Shown here: positions 36,135 through 45,504 of the stretch, piece by piece
Layout of the letters: the number at the start of each line of letters is the position of its first letter
How positions within the stretch are numbered: the first letter of the stretch is position 1
Source of the DNA: Neobacillus rhizosphaerae
GTDB taxonomy: Bacteria > Bacillota > Bacilli > Bacillales > Cytobacillaceae
Assembly: GCF_937468385.1 (NCBI RefSeq)
Contig: NZ_CALBWS010000002.1
Location: forward strand, 214,419-278,418
Reading direction: 5' to 3'
Length of the DNA stretch: 64,000 nt
The notes under the pieces: model-generated
What the model was told of the DNA's origin: nothing
What the model saw: only the letters and a program-made list of their open reading frames with translations
Databases searched by the model: none
Position numbers and translations under genes: made by a program

Positions 36135-37195
36135 ATAGTTACACCTCCGGAAACGGTGATAATCTTATCGTAAATTTCTTCTTGGGTAGGGACAACACCA
36201 CCGGTTCGACCATAGAAATCCACTGGAGCATGGCCACTTACAGCAAGTCTAACATCTTCAATCATTTGACCGGCACTCATTTCAACAGAAACATATGCTT
36301 TTACGTGTTCCCTTGTTTCAATAAACGGCTTTTCAGGGAAAGGCCAAAGTGAAATTGGCCTAATTAAGCCAACCTTGACTCCATCTTGCCTTGCCTTGTT
36401 TATGGCATTCATTGTAATCCTTGCTGTCGTTCCGAAGGCAACCATAATATATTCTGCATCGTCAATATGATAGGTTTCATAGCGCACTTCATTTTCCTTT
36501 ATACGAGCGAATTTTTGCTGAAGATTCCTATTTCTCAACTCAAGACTCTCGGCATCAAGTTCAAGAGAAGTAATAATTTTCGGACCCCCATCACCGCGTG
36601 TGCCTGTTGTCGCCCATTCCTTCTTACACTGCTCCGTATCAGAACGTTCGCTAAACTCAACAGGCTCCATCATTTGCCCAAGCATACCATCGCCCATCAA
36701 AATCACCGGTGTCCGATAACGGTCGGCAATATCAAAAGCATCCTGGGTCAATTCAACGATTTCCTGTAGGCTGGCTGGCGCTAAAACAGGGATATTGTAA
36801 TCCCCGTGGCCTCCGCCCTTTGTTACTTGAAAATAATCTGATTGTGCCGGTTGAATATTTCCTAATCCTGGCCCGCCGCGTACGATATTACAAATAACAG
36901 CAGGAAGCTCAGAACCGACTAAATAGGAAATTCCCTCCTGCTTTAAACTAAAGCCTGGGCTTGAAGAAGAGGTCATGACCCTGACACCGGTACTCGCTGC
37001 ACCATAGACCATATTTATTGCGGCAATTTCACTCTCAGCTTGCAAAAACAATCCACCTACTTCTGGCAGCCTTCTTGCCATATAGGCTACAAGCTCACTT
37101 TGCGGCGTAATTGGATAGCCGAAAAAGTATTTACAGCCTGCATGTACCGCCGCCTCTGCAATCACTTCATTTCCTTTCATTAACACTTTCCCCAT
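36131..37195 (-). CDS. vorB: 2-oxoacid:ferredoxin oxidoreductase, alpha subunit (VorB-like)
   Basis: 354 residues, pyrimidine-binding and domain II regions of the POR family: [15 protein letters not shown] near 20, EAAS-like [14 protein letters not shown] near 53, [14 protein letters not shown] near 75 and the closing [14 protein letters not shown] near 310. This is the two-domain alpha chain of 3-methyl-2-oxobutanoate (VOR) or 2-oxoglutarate (KOR) oxidoreductases. VorB is the common label; specificity is unproven. In operon with three other subunits. Confidence 0.92.
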   Translation of the reverse strand: MGKVLMKGNEVIAEAAVHAGCKYFFGYPITPQSELVAYMARRLPEVGGLFLQAESEIAAINMVYGAASTGVRVMTSSSSPGFSLKQEGISYLVGSELPAVICNIVRGGPGLGNIQPAQSDYFQVTKGGGHGDYNIPVLAPASLQEIVELTQDAFDIADRYRTPVILMGDGMLGQMMEPVEFSERSDTEQCKKEWATTGTRGDGGPKIITSLELDAESLELRNRNLQQKFARIKENEVRYETYHIDDAEYIMVAFGTTARITMNAINKARQDGVKVGLIRPISLWPFPEKPFIETREHVKAYVSVEMSAGQMIEDVRLAVSGHAPVDFYGRTGGVVPTQEEIYDKIITVSGGVTI

Positions 37196-37214
37196 ACAAA
37201 AAACTCCCTTCCAA

Positions 37215-37445
37215 TCACACAGTTTGCAAGATTTTAACCGGTCGATAGACAGCGATTACAGCATCTGGGCATATTTGTGCACACTTGGCACAGCTAATAC
37301 AGTTTTCCTGATCAACAACGGATGCCGGTCGGTACCCTTTTCCGTTTAAATAATCTGCCAGAAAAATAACATTTGTCGGACATACTTGAACACAAAGTCC
37401 GCAGGATTTACAAGTGTCCTCATTAAAAACGACTTTTTTCTCCAT
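37215..37445 (-). CDS. 4Fe-4S ferredoxin, delta subunit of the oxidoreductase
   Basis: 76 residues with two CxxCxxCxxxCP motifs: CKSCGLCVQVCP (about 13-24) and CISCAKCAQICP (about 49-60), each binding a 4Fe-4S cluster. It passes electrons from the TPP subunit to free ferredoxin. Lies 19 bases before the alpha gene. Dicluster ferredoxins of this length are the standard delta chain of VOR/KOR. Confidence 0.95.
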   Translation of the reverse strand: MEKKVVFNEDTCKSCGLCVQVCPTNVIFLADYLNGKGYRPASVVDQENCISCAKCAQICPDAVIAVYRPVKILQTV

Positions 37446-37460
37446 GTGGAAGCAACTCCT

Positions 37461-38138
37461 TTAACTTTCCCAAGGTAATTTCATATACCGTTTGATAAAT
37501 ACGACTTGATTATTTTTCGCAAAGTCTTCGGCTTCTTTTTTTAAATGTGCCGATATTGTTGTGTATAAAAAGGGAATATCCAGCTCATCAGCTAAACGAC
37601 TGCTTAACTGATAGCCTCTTTGAATATCATTCATCGTTGTATCAGCGCCTATATTTGAATTATTAATAATTCCCGTTATCTTTAAGCGAGAGGCCTTTTC
37701 AATCTGTTCAACCGTATATCGGGCCCCATCAACTGAACTGACATACGGGCGATTCCCATTTAGGACAAACAGTAATTCCGGGTTTAAATCCTTCCATTCG
37801 TGATAATATTGTCCCAAAGCAGTTGCCCCGTCTTTATCGCCACCAGCATCGACGATTAACCGGTACCTAGGATCGTGCAGCACACGATAAATTTCACCGG
37901 ATACGATGGGAAGATCGGCAGCAGCAAGCCGATTCTTCGGAGCAAGTAATTCAACATCATGTTGTTGAAAGATATTGGCTACATCTCTTGAGCGATAATA
38001 AGGATTTATAATATCTAAATCATTTATCGCTGTTTTTTCGAATTTCTTTCTTTCTGCTAATGCTAAATTTATCGCAATCTCTGTTTTCCCACTTCCAAAG
38101 TGGCCAGACAAAATCGTAATTTTACTTAATGAATTCAA
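37461..38138 (-). CDS. P-loop ATPase (CobQ/MinD-like) at the head of the VOR operon
   Basis: 225 residues. Walker A variant GHFGSGKTEIAINLAL (about 12-27), DLDIINPYYRSRD in place of the usual switch region, and LIVDAGGDKDGA as Walker B. It resembles CobQ/CobB/MinD/ParA nucleotide-binding proteins often annotated only as ATP-binding. First gene of the oxidoreductase operon, 15 bases before the ferredoxin gene; a maturation or regulatory role for the enzyme is an inference from position only. Confidence 0.8.
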   Translation of the reverse strand: MNSLSKITILSGHFGSGKTEIAINLALAERKKFEKTAINDLDIINPYYRSRDVANIFQQHDVELLAPKNRLAAADLPIVSGEIYRVLHDPRYRLIVDAGGDKDGATALGQYYHEWKDLNPELLFVLNGNRPYVSSVDGARYTVEQIEKASRLKITGIINNSNIGADTTMNDIQRGYQLSSRLADELDIPFLYTTISAHLKKEAEDFAKNNQVVFIKRYMKLPWES

Positions 38139-38167
38139 CTGCCTTTGTCGCTCCTTCCATTGTTATA

Positions 38168-38181
38168 TGTAAGCGTTTCCA
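38168..38181. promoter_or_regulatory. cre-like site before the VOR operon
   Basis: TGTAAGCGTTTCCA; read on the minus strand TGGAAACGCTTACA fits the CcpA consensus well. It is 30 bases upstream of the first gene, overlapping the likely promoter, which suggests catabolite repression. Confidence 0.65.
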
Positions 38182-38392
38182 ATGGAAACTTCTGAAAAAT
38201 TACGAATATCCCTTTATCCGATTATAAAATATCTAAAATAATAGCGCTTTGACCAAAGTCACACTTCACTGGATTGTAATAATTCAAAAAGCGAAAAAAG
38301 AAGTTCCATAGAACTTAAATCTATCAAGTATCAAGTACAAAATCAGGCAGATAATAATGTCATAAATCAAGAATTATTAGGTGGTTATACAT

Positions 38393-40531
38393 ATGAGGAA
38401 GGTTTTACAAATTTATCGGGATGATCTACTGAGCATTACAACGAACTGGGCTGCAATGGTGATAATTATTGCATTAATGGTGCTCCCATCTCTTTACGCT
38501 TGGTTTAATATCAAAGCCTCTTGGGATCCATACGGAAATACAAAGGGAATTCAAATCGCCGTTTCCAATGATGATGTCGGTACAGTCATAAAAGGAAAAA
38601 ATGTTAATATCGGAAGAGAAATTATGAAGTCACTAAAAGACAATAAATCGCTTGGCTGGAGATTTGTCGAAACGATTGAAGCGACCCAAGGAGTAGAGCG
38701 AGGTAAATATTTTGCAAGCATAACCGTACCCAAAGATTTCTCAGAAAAAATCGCGACAATACTCAGTGATAACCCCGAAAAGCCAGAGCTTATTTATGTA
38801 GTGAATGAAAAAATAAATGCAATTGCTCCGAAAATAACCGCAACAGGAGCAACAGGAATAAAAGATGAAATAAGCAAGAATTTCATTAAAACAGCAAATG
38901 GGGTTATTTTTGATATTTTTAATCAGCTAGGAATCGAGCTCCAAAGAAACCTACCAGATATTGAAAAGCTGAAAGCAATGATTTTTTGGCTGAATGACCA
39001 CCTAACTGAAGCTGAAACTATTATTAATACCGCAAACACGGATGCTGTCCAAGCTCAAAAAATCATCGCCGATTTACAAAACAATATTTCGGAAGTGGAA
39101 GGCATTATTAATCGAAGCCGCGAACTTTCCGAAAAAATCACAATGTTTCTTGATAGCAACAAAGATGCAATTTCAAACCTTGCTCCCACCGTTAAACAAA
39201 ATTTAATCTATCTAGAGCAAACAGCAGGAGCTGTCGAGCAAATTACCGGAGTTCTATTATCAACAACAGCAAGTGCCGAAGATAAAAAAAAGGCTCTCGA
39301 CGATGCAATCTTCCGTTTAAATACCTTGATAAAGATAGAAACTCTTTTTATCAATCTATTTGAAAAACTAAATGGCTTAGGAAACAGTGCCCTCTTGACT
39401 GAGGAGCTGGCAACATTAAACCAACAAAAGAACTCTGCTGAAAAGCTATTGAATAATTTAAAAACAATTCTCGCACTAGAAACACCATCACAGGCATTAT
39501 TGGAAAGTTCCAATCAAATATCAAGAGACATTACCACTTCCCTTGGGCAAATTTTAAATAGGTTCGATGGACAAATTGCTCCGAAAATTCAACAATTAAG
39601 CGATACAGTGAAAAAAATACCAACAAAAGCTAACGAAGTGTTTACCAAAGCAGATGAGACGCTGCCACAAGTAAAGAAAATTCTGAACGATGCCTCGAAA
39701 GGAATCACGATTGGGCAAAGAGACATCGCCTTGATAAAAAAGGACTTCCCTACCTTAAAACAAAAGATCAGCGCCATTGCCAACCAAATTCACGAATTTG
39801 AAAAATCAGAAGATATTCGTGGGATTATTGATTTGTTACGAAACGATGTACAAAAAGAAAGTGATTTTTTTGCTGAGCCCGTCCTTGTCAAAGAAAAACG
39901 ACTTTTTCCAATTCCTAATTACGGCTCCGCCATGTCGCCCTTTTTTACTACATTAGCATTATGGGTCGGCGCAATGCTGTTAATTTCCTTAATTTCTGTA
40001 GAATTAAAGGAATTGCCAAAAAACTATCATCCGAATCATCTTTATTTAGGAAGATTTTTAATCTTTTTGACGATTTCCTTAGGTCAATCTATTATCGTCA
40101 CATTAGGTGATATCTATCTGCTAAAGACATATGTTGCTGCAAAACTATGGTTTATCCTATTCGCATTGCTCATTAGTGCTTTATTTATGTTAATTACCTA
40201 TACGTTAGTTTCGATTTTTGGCAATGTCGGTAAGGGTCTGGCAATTGTTTTCCTTGTTTTGCAAATCTCCGGGGCAGGAGGAACCTTTCCAATCCAAGTG
40301 ATGCCCGCCTTTTTTCAAAAGCTCAATCCCTATCTACCGTTTACCTATGCCATTAGTCTCATGAGAGAAGCGACCGGAGGAATTCAATGGGATGTTGCCA
40401 AAAGAGACCTGACTGTTTTTCTTTTTATTGCCTTCATCACCTTACTATTTGGCCTCGTCTTTAAGGGACCCATTGAAAAATATGGCGGCGGTCTAAAAAG
40501 GAAAACACAAGAAAGCAGACTTATCCACTAA
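38393..40531 (+). CDS. YhgE/Pip domain membrane protein
   Basis: 712 residues from ATG 38393 (AGGTGG eight bases upstream; GTG 38381 overlaps that site). One N-terminal helix (about 18-38, ending in LPSLYAWFNIKASWDPYGNT, the YhgE signature), a long extracytoplasmic, coiled-coil-rich region (about 180-500), and a C-terminal block of five to six helices (about 515-700), like the ABC-2 permease fold. Relatives include phage-infection protein Pip of lactococci and the ESX/type VII-linked EsaA-like proteins. The function is not known here and no ESX genes are nearby. Confidence 0.88.
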   Translation: MRKVLQIYRDDLLSITTNWAAMVIIIALMVLPSLYAWFNIKASWDPYGNTKGIQIAVSNDDVGTVIKGKNVNIGREIMKSLKDNKSLGWRFVETIEATQGVERGKYFASITVPKDFSEKIATILSDNPEKPELIYVVNEKINAIAPKITATGATGIKDEISKNFIKTANGVIFDIFNQLGIELQRNLPDIEKLKAMIFWLNDHLTEAETIINTANTDAVQAQKIIADLQNNISEVEGIINRSRELSEKITMFLDSNKDAISNLAPTVKQNLIYLEQTAGAVEQITGVLLSTTASAEDKKKALDDAIFRLNTLIKIETLFINLFEKLNGLGNSALLTEELATLNQQKNSAEKLLNNLKTILALETPSQALLESSNQISRDITTSLGQILNRFDGQIAPKIQQLSDTVKKIPTKANEVFTKADETLPQVKKILNDASKGITIGQRDIALIKKDFPTLKQKISAIANQIHEFEKSEDIRGIIDLLRNDVQKESDFFAEPVLVKEKRLFPIPNYGSAMSPFFTTLALWVGAMLLISLISVELKELPKNYHPNHLYLGRFLIFLTISLGQSIIVTLGDIYLLKTYVAAKLWFILFALLISALFMLITYTLVSIFGNVGKGLAIVFLVLQISGAGGTFPIQVMPAFFQKLNPYLPFTYAISLMREATGGIQWDVAKRDLTVFLFIAFITLLFGLVFKGPIEKYGGGLKRKTQESRLIH

Positions 40532-40614
40532 AACAGCTTCGATCACATACTTCTTATTTAATAAACGAATACTACTATTACCTTACAAGATAGATCATCT
40601 AGGAGGTTAGCTTA

Positions 40615-41724
40615 GTGCCAAGAAAAAGGATTTTTTTCTTACTAGTTACACTTATTCTTTATTGGCATTTGTTCCCTTCTTTTTCAAATGCCGAAGAGAA
40701 GACTCAAGGAATAGTTGATTTACGAATTCTCGAAACGACAGACCTGCATGCGGATTTAGTTAATTACGATTATTATCAGACACAGACAGATCATCGGGTT
40801 GGCCTAGTCAAAACAGCCACACTGATCCATCAAGCAAGGAAGGAAACTAAGAATTCCTTATTATTTGATGTCGGTGACCATTTAAAAGGGAATCCTCTCG
40901 GAGAGTATTTAGCAAGAATTCGAGGAATGCATAAAGGAAAAGTTCATCCGGTTTATCGTGCTTTTAATTATTTAGCCTATGATGCCATCGCCATCGGTAA
41001 TCACGAATTTAACTACGGGCTAAAATTCTTAAATGTTGCTTTGAAGGGTGCGAACATGCCTGTAATTAATGCCAATGTTTATTCTGTAAAAAAAAATAAA
41101 CCATACTTTATGCCCTATGTCATTTTGAAAAGAAACGTAGTTGACCTAAGTGGCGCCCATCATGAACTAAAGGTTGGCGTAATAGGCTTCATGCCTACAC
41201 AAATAATGAGCTGGGACCGGGCCAATCTTGAAGGGAAGGTCTTTGCTAAACCAATCGTCGATGCGGCGAAAGAATTTGTACCGGCCATGAAAGCTGAAGG
41301 AGCCGATATCATCATTGCCCTTGCCCACACAGGCATCAGCAATGAACCCTATAACCCCGACACCGAAAATGCTGTCTATTATTTAACTCAAATCCCGGGC
41401 ATTGATGCCATACTGGCTGGGCATTCACACAGTGTTTTTCCTGGACCTGTTTATGAAAAACTGCCTAATACAAATATAGATACAGGAGAAATCAATGGAA
41501 AACCTGTTGTCATGGCAGGTGCCTTTGGGAATCGTCTCGGAATTATTGATCTCCAGATTGAATATACGGCAGGAAAGTGGAAGGTTGTAAAGGGAACATC
41601 TTTGACAAGATCTATTGCCGATGAAAACGGTAAACCCCTTGTAAAAAAAGATAAACGTTTATTTAAATTAGTGAAACCAGAGCATGAAGAAACAGTTGAT
41701 TTTATCAGAAAAATAGGGCTTTAA
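40615..41724 (+). CDS. secreted 5'-nucleotidase-family metallophosphoesterase, single domain
   Basis: 369 residues, GTG start with AGGAGG seven to eight bases upstream. Signal peptide (about 1-26, ending SNA). Calcineurin-like metal motifs in order: TTDLHADL near 43, DVGDHLKGN near 85, GNHEFNYG near 126, AHTGISNE near 238 and GHSHSVFPG near 263. These match the N-terminal domain of CpdB/YfkN-type 2',3'-cyclic-nucleotide phosphodiesterases. The family's C-terminal 5'-nucleotidase domain (substrate specificity) is missing: the frame stops soon after HEETVDFIRKIGL. It may be a natural short form or a truncated gene. No wall-anchor motif. Confidence 0.85.
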   Translation: MPRKRIFFLLVTLILYWHLFPSFSNAEEKTQGIVDLRILETTDLHADLVNYDYYQTQTDHRVGLVKTATLIHQARKETKNSLLFDVGDHLKGNPLGEYLARIRGMHKGKVHPVYRAFNYLAYDAIAIGNHEFNYGLKFLNVALKGANMPVINANVYSVKKNKPYFMPYVILKRNVVDLSGAHHELKVGVIGFMPTQIMSWDRANLEGKVFAKPIVDAAKEFVPAMKAEGADIIIALAHTGISNEPYNPDTENAVYYLTQIPGIDAILAGHSHSVFPGPVYEKLPNTNIDTGEINGKPVVMAGAFGNRLGIIDLQIEYTAGKWKVVKGTSLTRSIADENGKPLVKKDKRLFKLVKPEHEETVDFIRKIGL

Positions 41725-41823
41725 TCGAGAAAACTTCGACGGAATTTTCTGAAACTCTTTTGCTTTACATCTCAAGAATCCTTTTATAAAATAAAGTAGA
41801 TAATAAATATGGTGAATTATGGT

Positions 41824-41852
41824 GGAGTCTGTCAATACGGACTCCTTTTGTA
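41824..41852 (+). terminator. Terminator after the phosphoesterase gene
   Basis: GGAGTC/GACTCC stem, ten-base loop, followed by TTTTG and another T run. Confidence 0.65.
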
Positions 41853-41869
41853 ATTTTTTTAAATCACCA

Positions 41870-42035
41870 TATAAGGTGAAACTTCGATCTGTGGGGGGAT
41901 TTTTCGATCCCCACTGATTGTTAGTTGAACCAATCGGGCTTTTTCGGGCAGTTAATCCCCCACTAATCCTTATTCGTTCCTTTAAAGACTTTTTAAGTGG
42001 GGGTCTTACTGCCCGTTAATGCGGGATAAATATTT
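41870..42035 (+). promoter_or_regulatory. structured leader before the NhaD-type transporter gene
   Basis: Several strong helices are visible: GTGGGG (41891) with CCCCAC (41909), and a nested pair GGGCAGT (41946) with ACTGCCC (42008) enclosing CCCCCACT (41957) with AGTGGGGG (41996). After them CCCG (42012-42015) can instead pair with CGGG (42022-42025), an arrangement exclusive with the outer nested helix and close to the Shine-Dalgarno site. Such competing helices suggest a riboswitch or another cis-acting RNA; a mobile structured repeat is the alternative. I do not recognise a named class. Confidence 0.5.
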
Positions 42036-42053
42036 GGGAGAAGAGGTCGGTAA

Positions 42054-43334
42054 ATGTCAACACAAGCTATCATTGCAATAGGTGTATTTCTTATTACTTA
42101 TGCTTTTATCGTTACAGAAAAGATCCACCGCACCATCATTGCGATGGCCGGCGGAATCATGATGGTTTTATTAGGGATTGTCGGTCAAGAAGAGGCACTC
42201 CATCATATTGATTTTAATACTCTCGGATTGTTGACAGGAATGATGATTATTGTTGCGATAACCGCCGAGACAGGTTTGTTCAAATACATTGCCATCTGGG
42301 CTGCAAAGAAAGTAAAAGGCGATCCATTAAAAATATTGGTGGTTCTGGCGATTATTACTGCCCTTGGTTCGGCATTTTTAGATAATGTCACCACAGTCCT
42401 GTTAATGGTTCCTGTAACCTTCAGTATCACAAGACAGTTAAGAGTAAATCCTATCCCTTTTTTAATTACAGAGGTTATTGCTTCAAATATTGGCGGAACT
42501 TCTACACTCATCGGTGACCCGCCGAATATTATGCTAGGCAGCGCCGTGAAAGAGCTTACCTTTATGGCGTTTATCAACAATCTTACAGCCATTTCATTTT
42601 TTATTCTATTTGTTAATATCGCAATATTAGCTTTCATTTATCGGAAACAGCTTCGAACATCTTCCGAATTAAAGGCAAATCTCATGGATTTAGACGAAAA
42701 AGAGGAAATTACTGACAAGACCCTATTAATGAAGTCGTTAATTGCTCTTACAGTCACTATTTTAGGCTTCTTCCTGCATCAATTGCTTCATATTGAGTCA
42801 GCAACAGTAGCGTTAACAGGTGCTTTTCTGTTACTTCTATTAACAGGAGAAAAATATTTGGATAAAGCTTTTTTAAAGGTAGAATGGACCACCATCTTCT
42901 TCTTTATCGGACTATTCGTTCTCGTCTCAGGCTTGATTGAAACAGGGGTCATTTCATTGTTAGCAGATTACTCTGTTCACCTTACCGGAGGAGATGTAAC
43001 ATCTACCTCGATCTTAATTCTATGGGTAAGTGCGATTGCATCTGCATTTATTGACAATATTCCATTTGTGGCAACCATGATCCCAATGATTAAAGACATG
43101 GGAGAACTTGGAATTAACAATTTAGAACCGCTGTGGTGGAGTTTATCACTCGGTGCTTGCCTTGGCGGTAACGGAACATTAATTGGTGCTAGTGCCAATG
43201 TAATTGTTGCTGGGCTTGCAGCGAAGGAAGGGCATTCGATCACTTTCGGAAAATTCTTATTAGTCGCCTTTCCATTAATGATCCTATCGATCATAATCTG
43301 TACAGTCTATATCTACTTAAGATATTTAGTTTAG
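42054..43334 (+). CDS. NhaD/ArsB-type ion transporter (SLC13-related permease)
   Basis: 426 residues, about 11-12 helices in two repeats. ArsB/NhaD superfamily marks: ALGSAFLDNVTTVLLMVP (about 100-117) and its counterpart IASAFIDNIPFVATMIPM (about 328-345), and GGTSTLIGDPPN (about 147-158) paired with CLGGNGTLIGASAN (about 368-381). Transports Na+/H+, arsenite or dicarboxylates depending on subgroup; not resolvable here. AGAGG stands before ATG. Preceded by an unusual structured leader and followed 10 bases later by a small gene. Confidence 0.9.
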   Translation: MSTQAIIAIGVFLITYAFIVTEKIHRTIIAMAGGIMMVLLGIVGQEEALHHIDFNTLGLLTGMMIIVAITAETGLFKYIAIWAAKKVKGDPLKILVVLAIITALGSAFLDNVTTVLLMVPVTFSITRQLRVNPIPFLITEVIASNIGGTSTLIGDPPNIMLGSAVKELTFMAFINNLTAISFFILFVNIAILAFIYRKQLRTSSELKANLMDLDEKEEITDKTLLMKSLIALTVTILGFFLHQLLHIESATVALTGAFLLLLLTGEKYLDKAFLKVEWTTIFFFIGLFVLVSGLIETGVISLLADYSVHLTGGDVTSTSILILWVSAIASAFIDNIPFVATMIPMIKDMGELGINNLEPLWWSLSLGACLGGNGTLIGASANVIVAGLAAKEGHSITFGKFLLVAFPLMILSIIICTVYIYLRYLV

Positions 43335-43344
43335 GAGGAGAATA

Positions 43345-43623
43345 ATGAACGTAGAATATAAATATGATGAAAATCTTCTCGAACTGAAAGAATTCGTTAA
43401 CGGGGATGATATCGAATTCTTGATTACCTTGCATGATAGTAAACTAAAGGAAAAAATCGTAAAAGTTCGAGAATTTTTTGAAGAAAATAGGGTCTTAACA
43501 GATATCCATTATTACATCCATCCTAATAACAGATATCAAGTAATCGTTAGAAAAGACTATTATAATGAATTTATCATCCAATTATTTAGGCAACAATTAG
43601 TAAAAGAACTAATATGGGTCTAA
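43345..43623 (+). CDS. unassigned 92-residue protein downstream of the transporter
   Basis: Not recognised. Acidic N-terminus (VEYKYDENLLELKEF), a basic middle (KLKEKIVKVREFF) and an end with IHYYIHPNNRYQVIVRKDYY; predicted alternating alpha/beta with no membrane segment. AGGAGG lies before the ATG, and only 10 bases separate it from the transporter stop, so it is likely translated from the same message and may work with it. Confidence 0.75.
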   Translation: MNVEYKYDENLLELKEFVNGDDIEFLITLHDSKLKEKIVKVREFFEENRVLTDIHYYIHPNNRYQVIVRKDYYNEFIIQLFRQQLVKELIWV

Positions 43624-43626
43624 AGA

Positions 43627-43775
43627 ACAAAAGGCGGAAGCGCCCGTTTAGCGGCGTATGGACTGGAGCGCTTTGACTGAGATAAAGGAAACACGGAGAG
43701 CATAGCGATTCGATGTTGACTTATCGTAGGGAAAAGAGCGAAGTCCACTAGCCGCTGGGCGCTGGAGCTGGATTC
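43627..43775. repeat. dispersed Bacillus-type repeat, copy 1
   Basis: GC-rich 150-base non-coding stretch with GGCGGAAGCGCCC and GGGCGCTGGAGC at its two ends (partly inverted), and ACTGAGATAAAGGAAACAC inside. The inner part recurs, more diverged, at 50046-50140. The intergenic 43624-43965 otherwise holds only a terminator. Confidence 0.7.
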
Positions 43776-43833
43776 AGATAACTATTTCAAGTTATCAACA
43801 CTAAATTATTTTATAATTTCCTATACAAATATA

Positions 43834-43872
43834 AAAGTTGCTGCTTAGAGAATTCTAGCAGCAACTTTTTGC
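43834..43872 (+). terminator. Terminator in the region between transporter operon and gndA
   Basis: AAGTTGCTGCTAGA-like 12- to 13-base stem (GTTGCTGCT with AGCAGCAAC) and TTTTTG on the plus strand. Confidence 0.8.
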
Positions 43873-43965
43873 AATCTAAATTATTTTATTCTTTAACAAT
43901 TTAGACCAAAATAGGGGCACCCCATGCATTAAATAGGTTGGGCTGTCTTTGTTTTAGGTTTCACT

Positions 43966-45378
43966 TTATTCCATCCAGTTTGTATGGAAGACTCCTTCCT
44001 TATCAGTTCGTTGATAAGTATGGGCACCAAAATAATCGCGCTGTGCCTGTAGAAGATTTGCCGGGAGTGTTTCCGCACGATAGCTGTCATAGTAAGCGAT
44101 GGCACTTGCAAATGAAGGTACTGGAATTCCACGTTCTATTGCTACAGCCAGAACCTGACGTAATGCACTTTGATAGCTTTCAACAATTTCTTGAAAGTAA
44201 GGGTCTAATAAAAGGTTGGCTAATTCAGGATCACGATCATAGGCATCTTTAATTTTTTGTAGGAACTGTGCACGAATGATACATCCGCCGCGGAAAATCA
44301 TCGCAATATCACCATAATGAAGATTCCAATCGTACGCTTCTGATGCTGCACGCATTTGCGCAAACCCTTGTGCGTAGGAACAAATTTTACTCATATACAA
44401 GGCTTTACGGATTGCTTCAATTAACTCTTCTTTATTCCCACCAAAAGGCTTTATATCTGGCCCTTTCAGCACCTTGCTGGCCTTCACACGTTCATCCTTC
44501 ATTGCTGAGATAAAGCGGGCAAATACCGATTCTGTGATGAGCGGAAGTGGTACACCTAAATCTAAAGCATTTTGGCTTGTCCACTTGCCAGTCCCTTTTT
44601 GGCCAGCAGTATCTAAAATCACATCTACCAGTGGCTTTCCTGTTTCTTCATCTGTTTTTGTAAAAATATCTGCGGTAATTTCAATTAAATAGCTGTCTAA
44701 TTCACCTTTATTCCATTCTGAGAATACTTTATGAAGTTCCTCTGCACCTAAGCCAAGACTATTTTTCAAGATAAAATATGCCTCTGAGATTAATTGCATA
44801 TCACCATATTCAATTCCGTTATGAACCATTTTTACATAATGACCTGCACCATTTGGCCCGATATATGTACAACAAGCATCACCGTTCACTTTTGCAGATA
44901 TCGCCTCGAGGATGGGGTGAACAAGATCGTATGCTTCCCTTTTTCCTCCAGGCATGATTGAAGGACCATTAAGAGCCCCCTCTTCCCCACCAGATACGCC
45001 AGTCCCGATAAAATGGAACCCAGCTGTTTCTAATTCCTTATTCCGCCTAATCGTATCTTGAAAGAACGTATTTCCACCATCGATAAGAATATCACCTTCT
45101 TCAAGATAAGGCTTTAATGATTCGATCGTAGCATCTGTTGCCGAGCCTGCTTTTACCATTAATAAGATTTTTCTTGGCTTTTCTAAAGAATTCACAAATT
45201 CTTCAACCTCTTTGGCACCAACAAAGTTTTTTCCCGCTGCTTCATTCTTTAAAAATGCTTCTGTTTTATCATATGAACGGTTGAAGACAGCTACAGAATA
45301 GCCTCGGCTTTCAATATTTAGTGCAAGGTTTTTTCCCATAACAGCCAAACCTATTACACCAATTTGTTGTTTAGACAT
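43966..45378 (-). CDS. gndA: 6-phosphogluconate dehydrogenase, decarboxylating (NADP)
   Basis: 470 residues, as B. subtilis GndA. Pentose phosphate pathway: 6-phosphogluconate to ribulose-5-phosphate. Rossmann motif [18 protein letters not shown] with NRS at 34-36 (NADP preference), substrate/catalytic GGNTFFQDT region near 102, SGGEEGA near 129, and [14 protein letters not shown] near 183 with catalytic Lys and Glu nearby. Monocistronic; a long, GC-poor leader with a short ORF precedes it. Confidence 0.96.
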   Translation of the reverse strand: MSKQQIGVIGLAVMGKNLALNIESRGYSVAVFNRSYDKTEAFLKNEAAGKNFVGAKEVEEFVNSLEKPRKILLMVKAGSATDATIESLKPYLEEGDILIDGGNTFFQDTIRRNKELETAGFHFIGTGVSGGEEGALNGPSIMPGGKREAYDLVHPILEAISAKVNGDACCTYIGPNGAGHYVKMVHNGIEYGDMQLISEAYFILKNSLGLGAEELHKVFSEWNKGELDSYLIEITADIFTKTDEETGKPLVDVILDTAGQKGTGKWTSQNALDLGVPLPLITESVFARFISAMKDERVKASKVLKGPDIKPFGGNKEELIEAIRKALYMSKICSYAQGFAQMRAASEAYDWNLHYGDIAMIFRGGCIIRAQFLQKIKDAYDRDPELANLLLDPYFQEIVESYQSALRQVLAVAIERGIPVPSFASAIAYYDSYRAETLPANLLQAQRDYFGAHTYQRTDKEGVFHTNWME

Positions 45379-45423
45379 TTTTCATTCCCTCTTTCTTTTT
45401 TCATGTTTAGTAAGTGAAAAAGC

Positions 45424-45504
45424 TCATTCATAGTAGATTACCTCAGGAATTCCATACAGGTAGCTTTTCCAATCATCTGTCGCTGCAATAACAACTTCCC
45501 TCAT
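45424..45504 (-). CDS. candidate 26-residue leader ORF before gndA
   Basis: ATG to TGA encodes MREVVIAATDDW followed by KSYLYGIPEVIYYE, ending 45 bases before the gndA start. There is no strong Shine-Dalgarno sequence at the right distance (GAGG is over 20 bases away), so translation is uncertain. It could be a leader peptide or a gene remnant. Included because the codon pattern is protein-like in an otherwise gene-free 570-base region. Confidence 0.25.
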   Translation of the reverse strand: MREVVIAATDDWKSYLYGIPEVIYYE

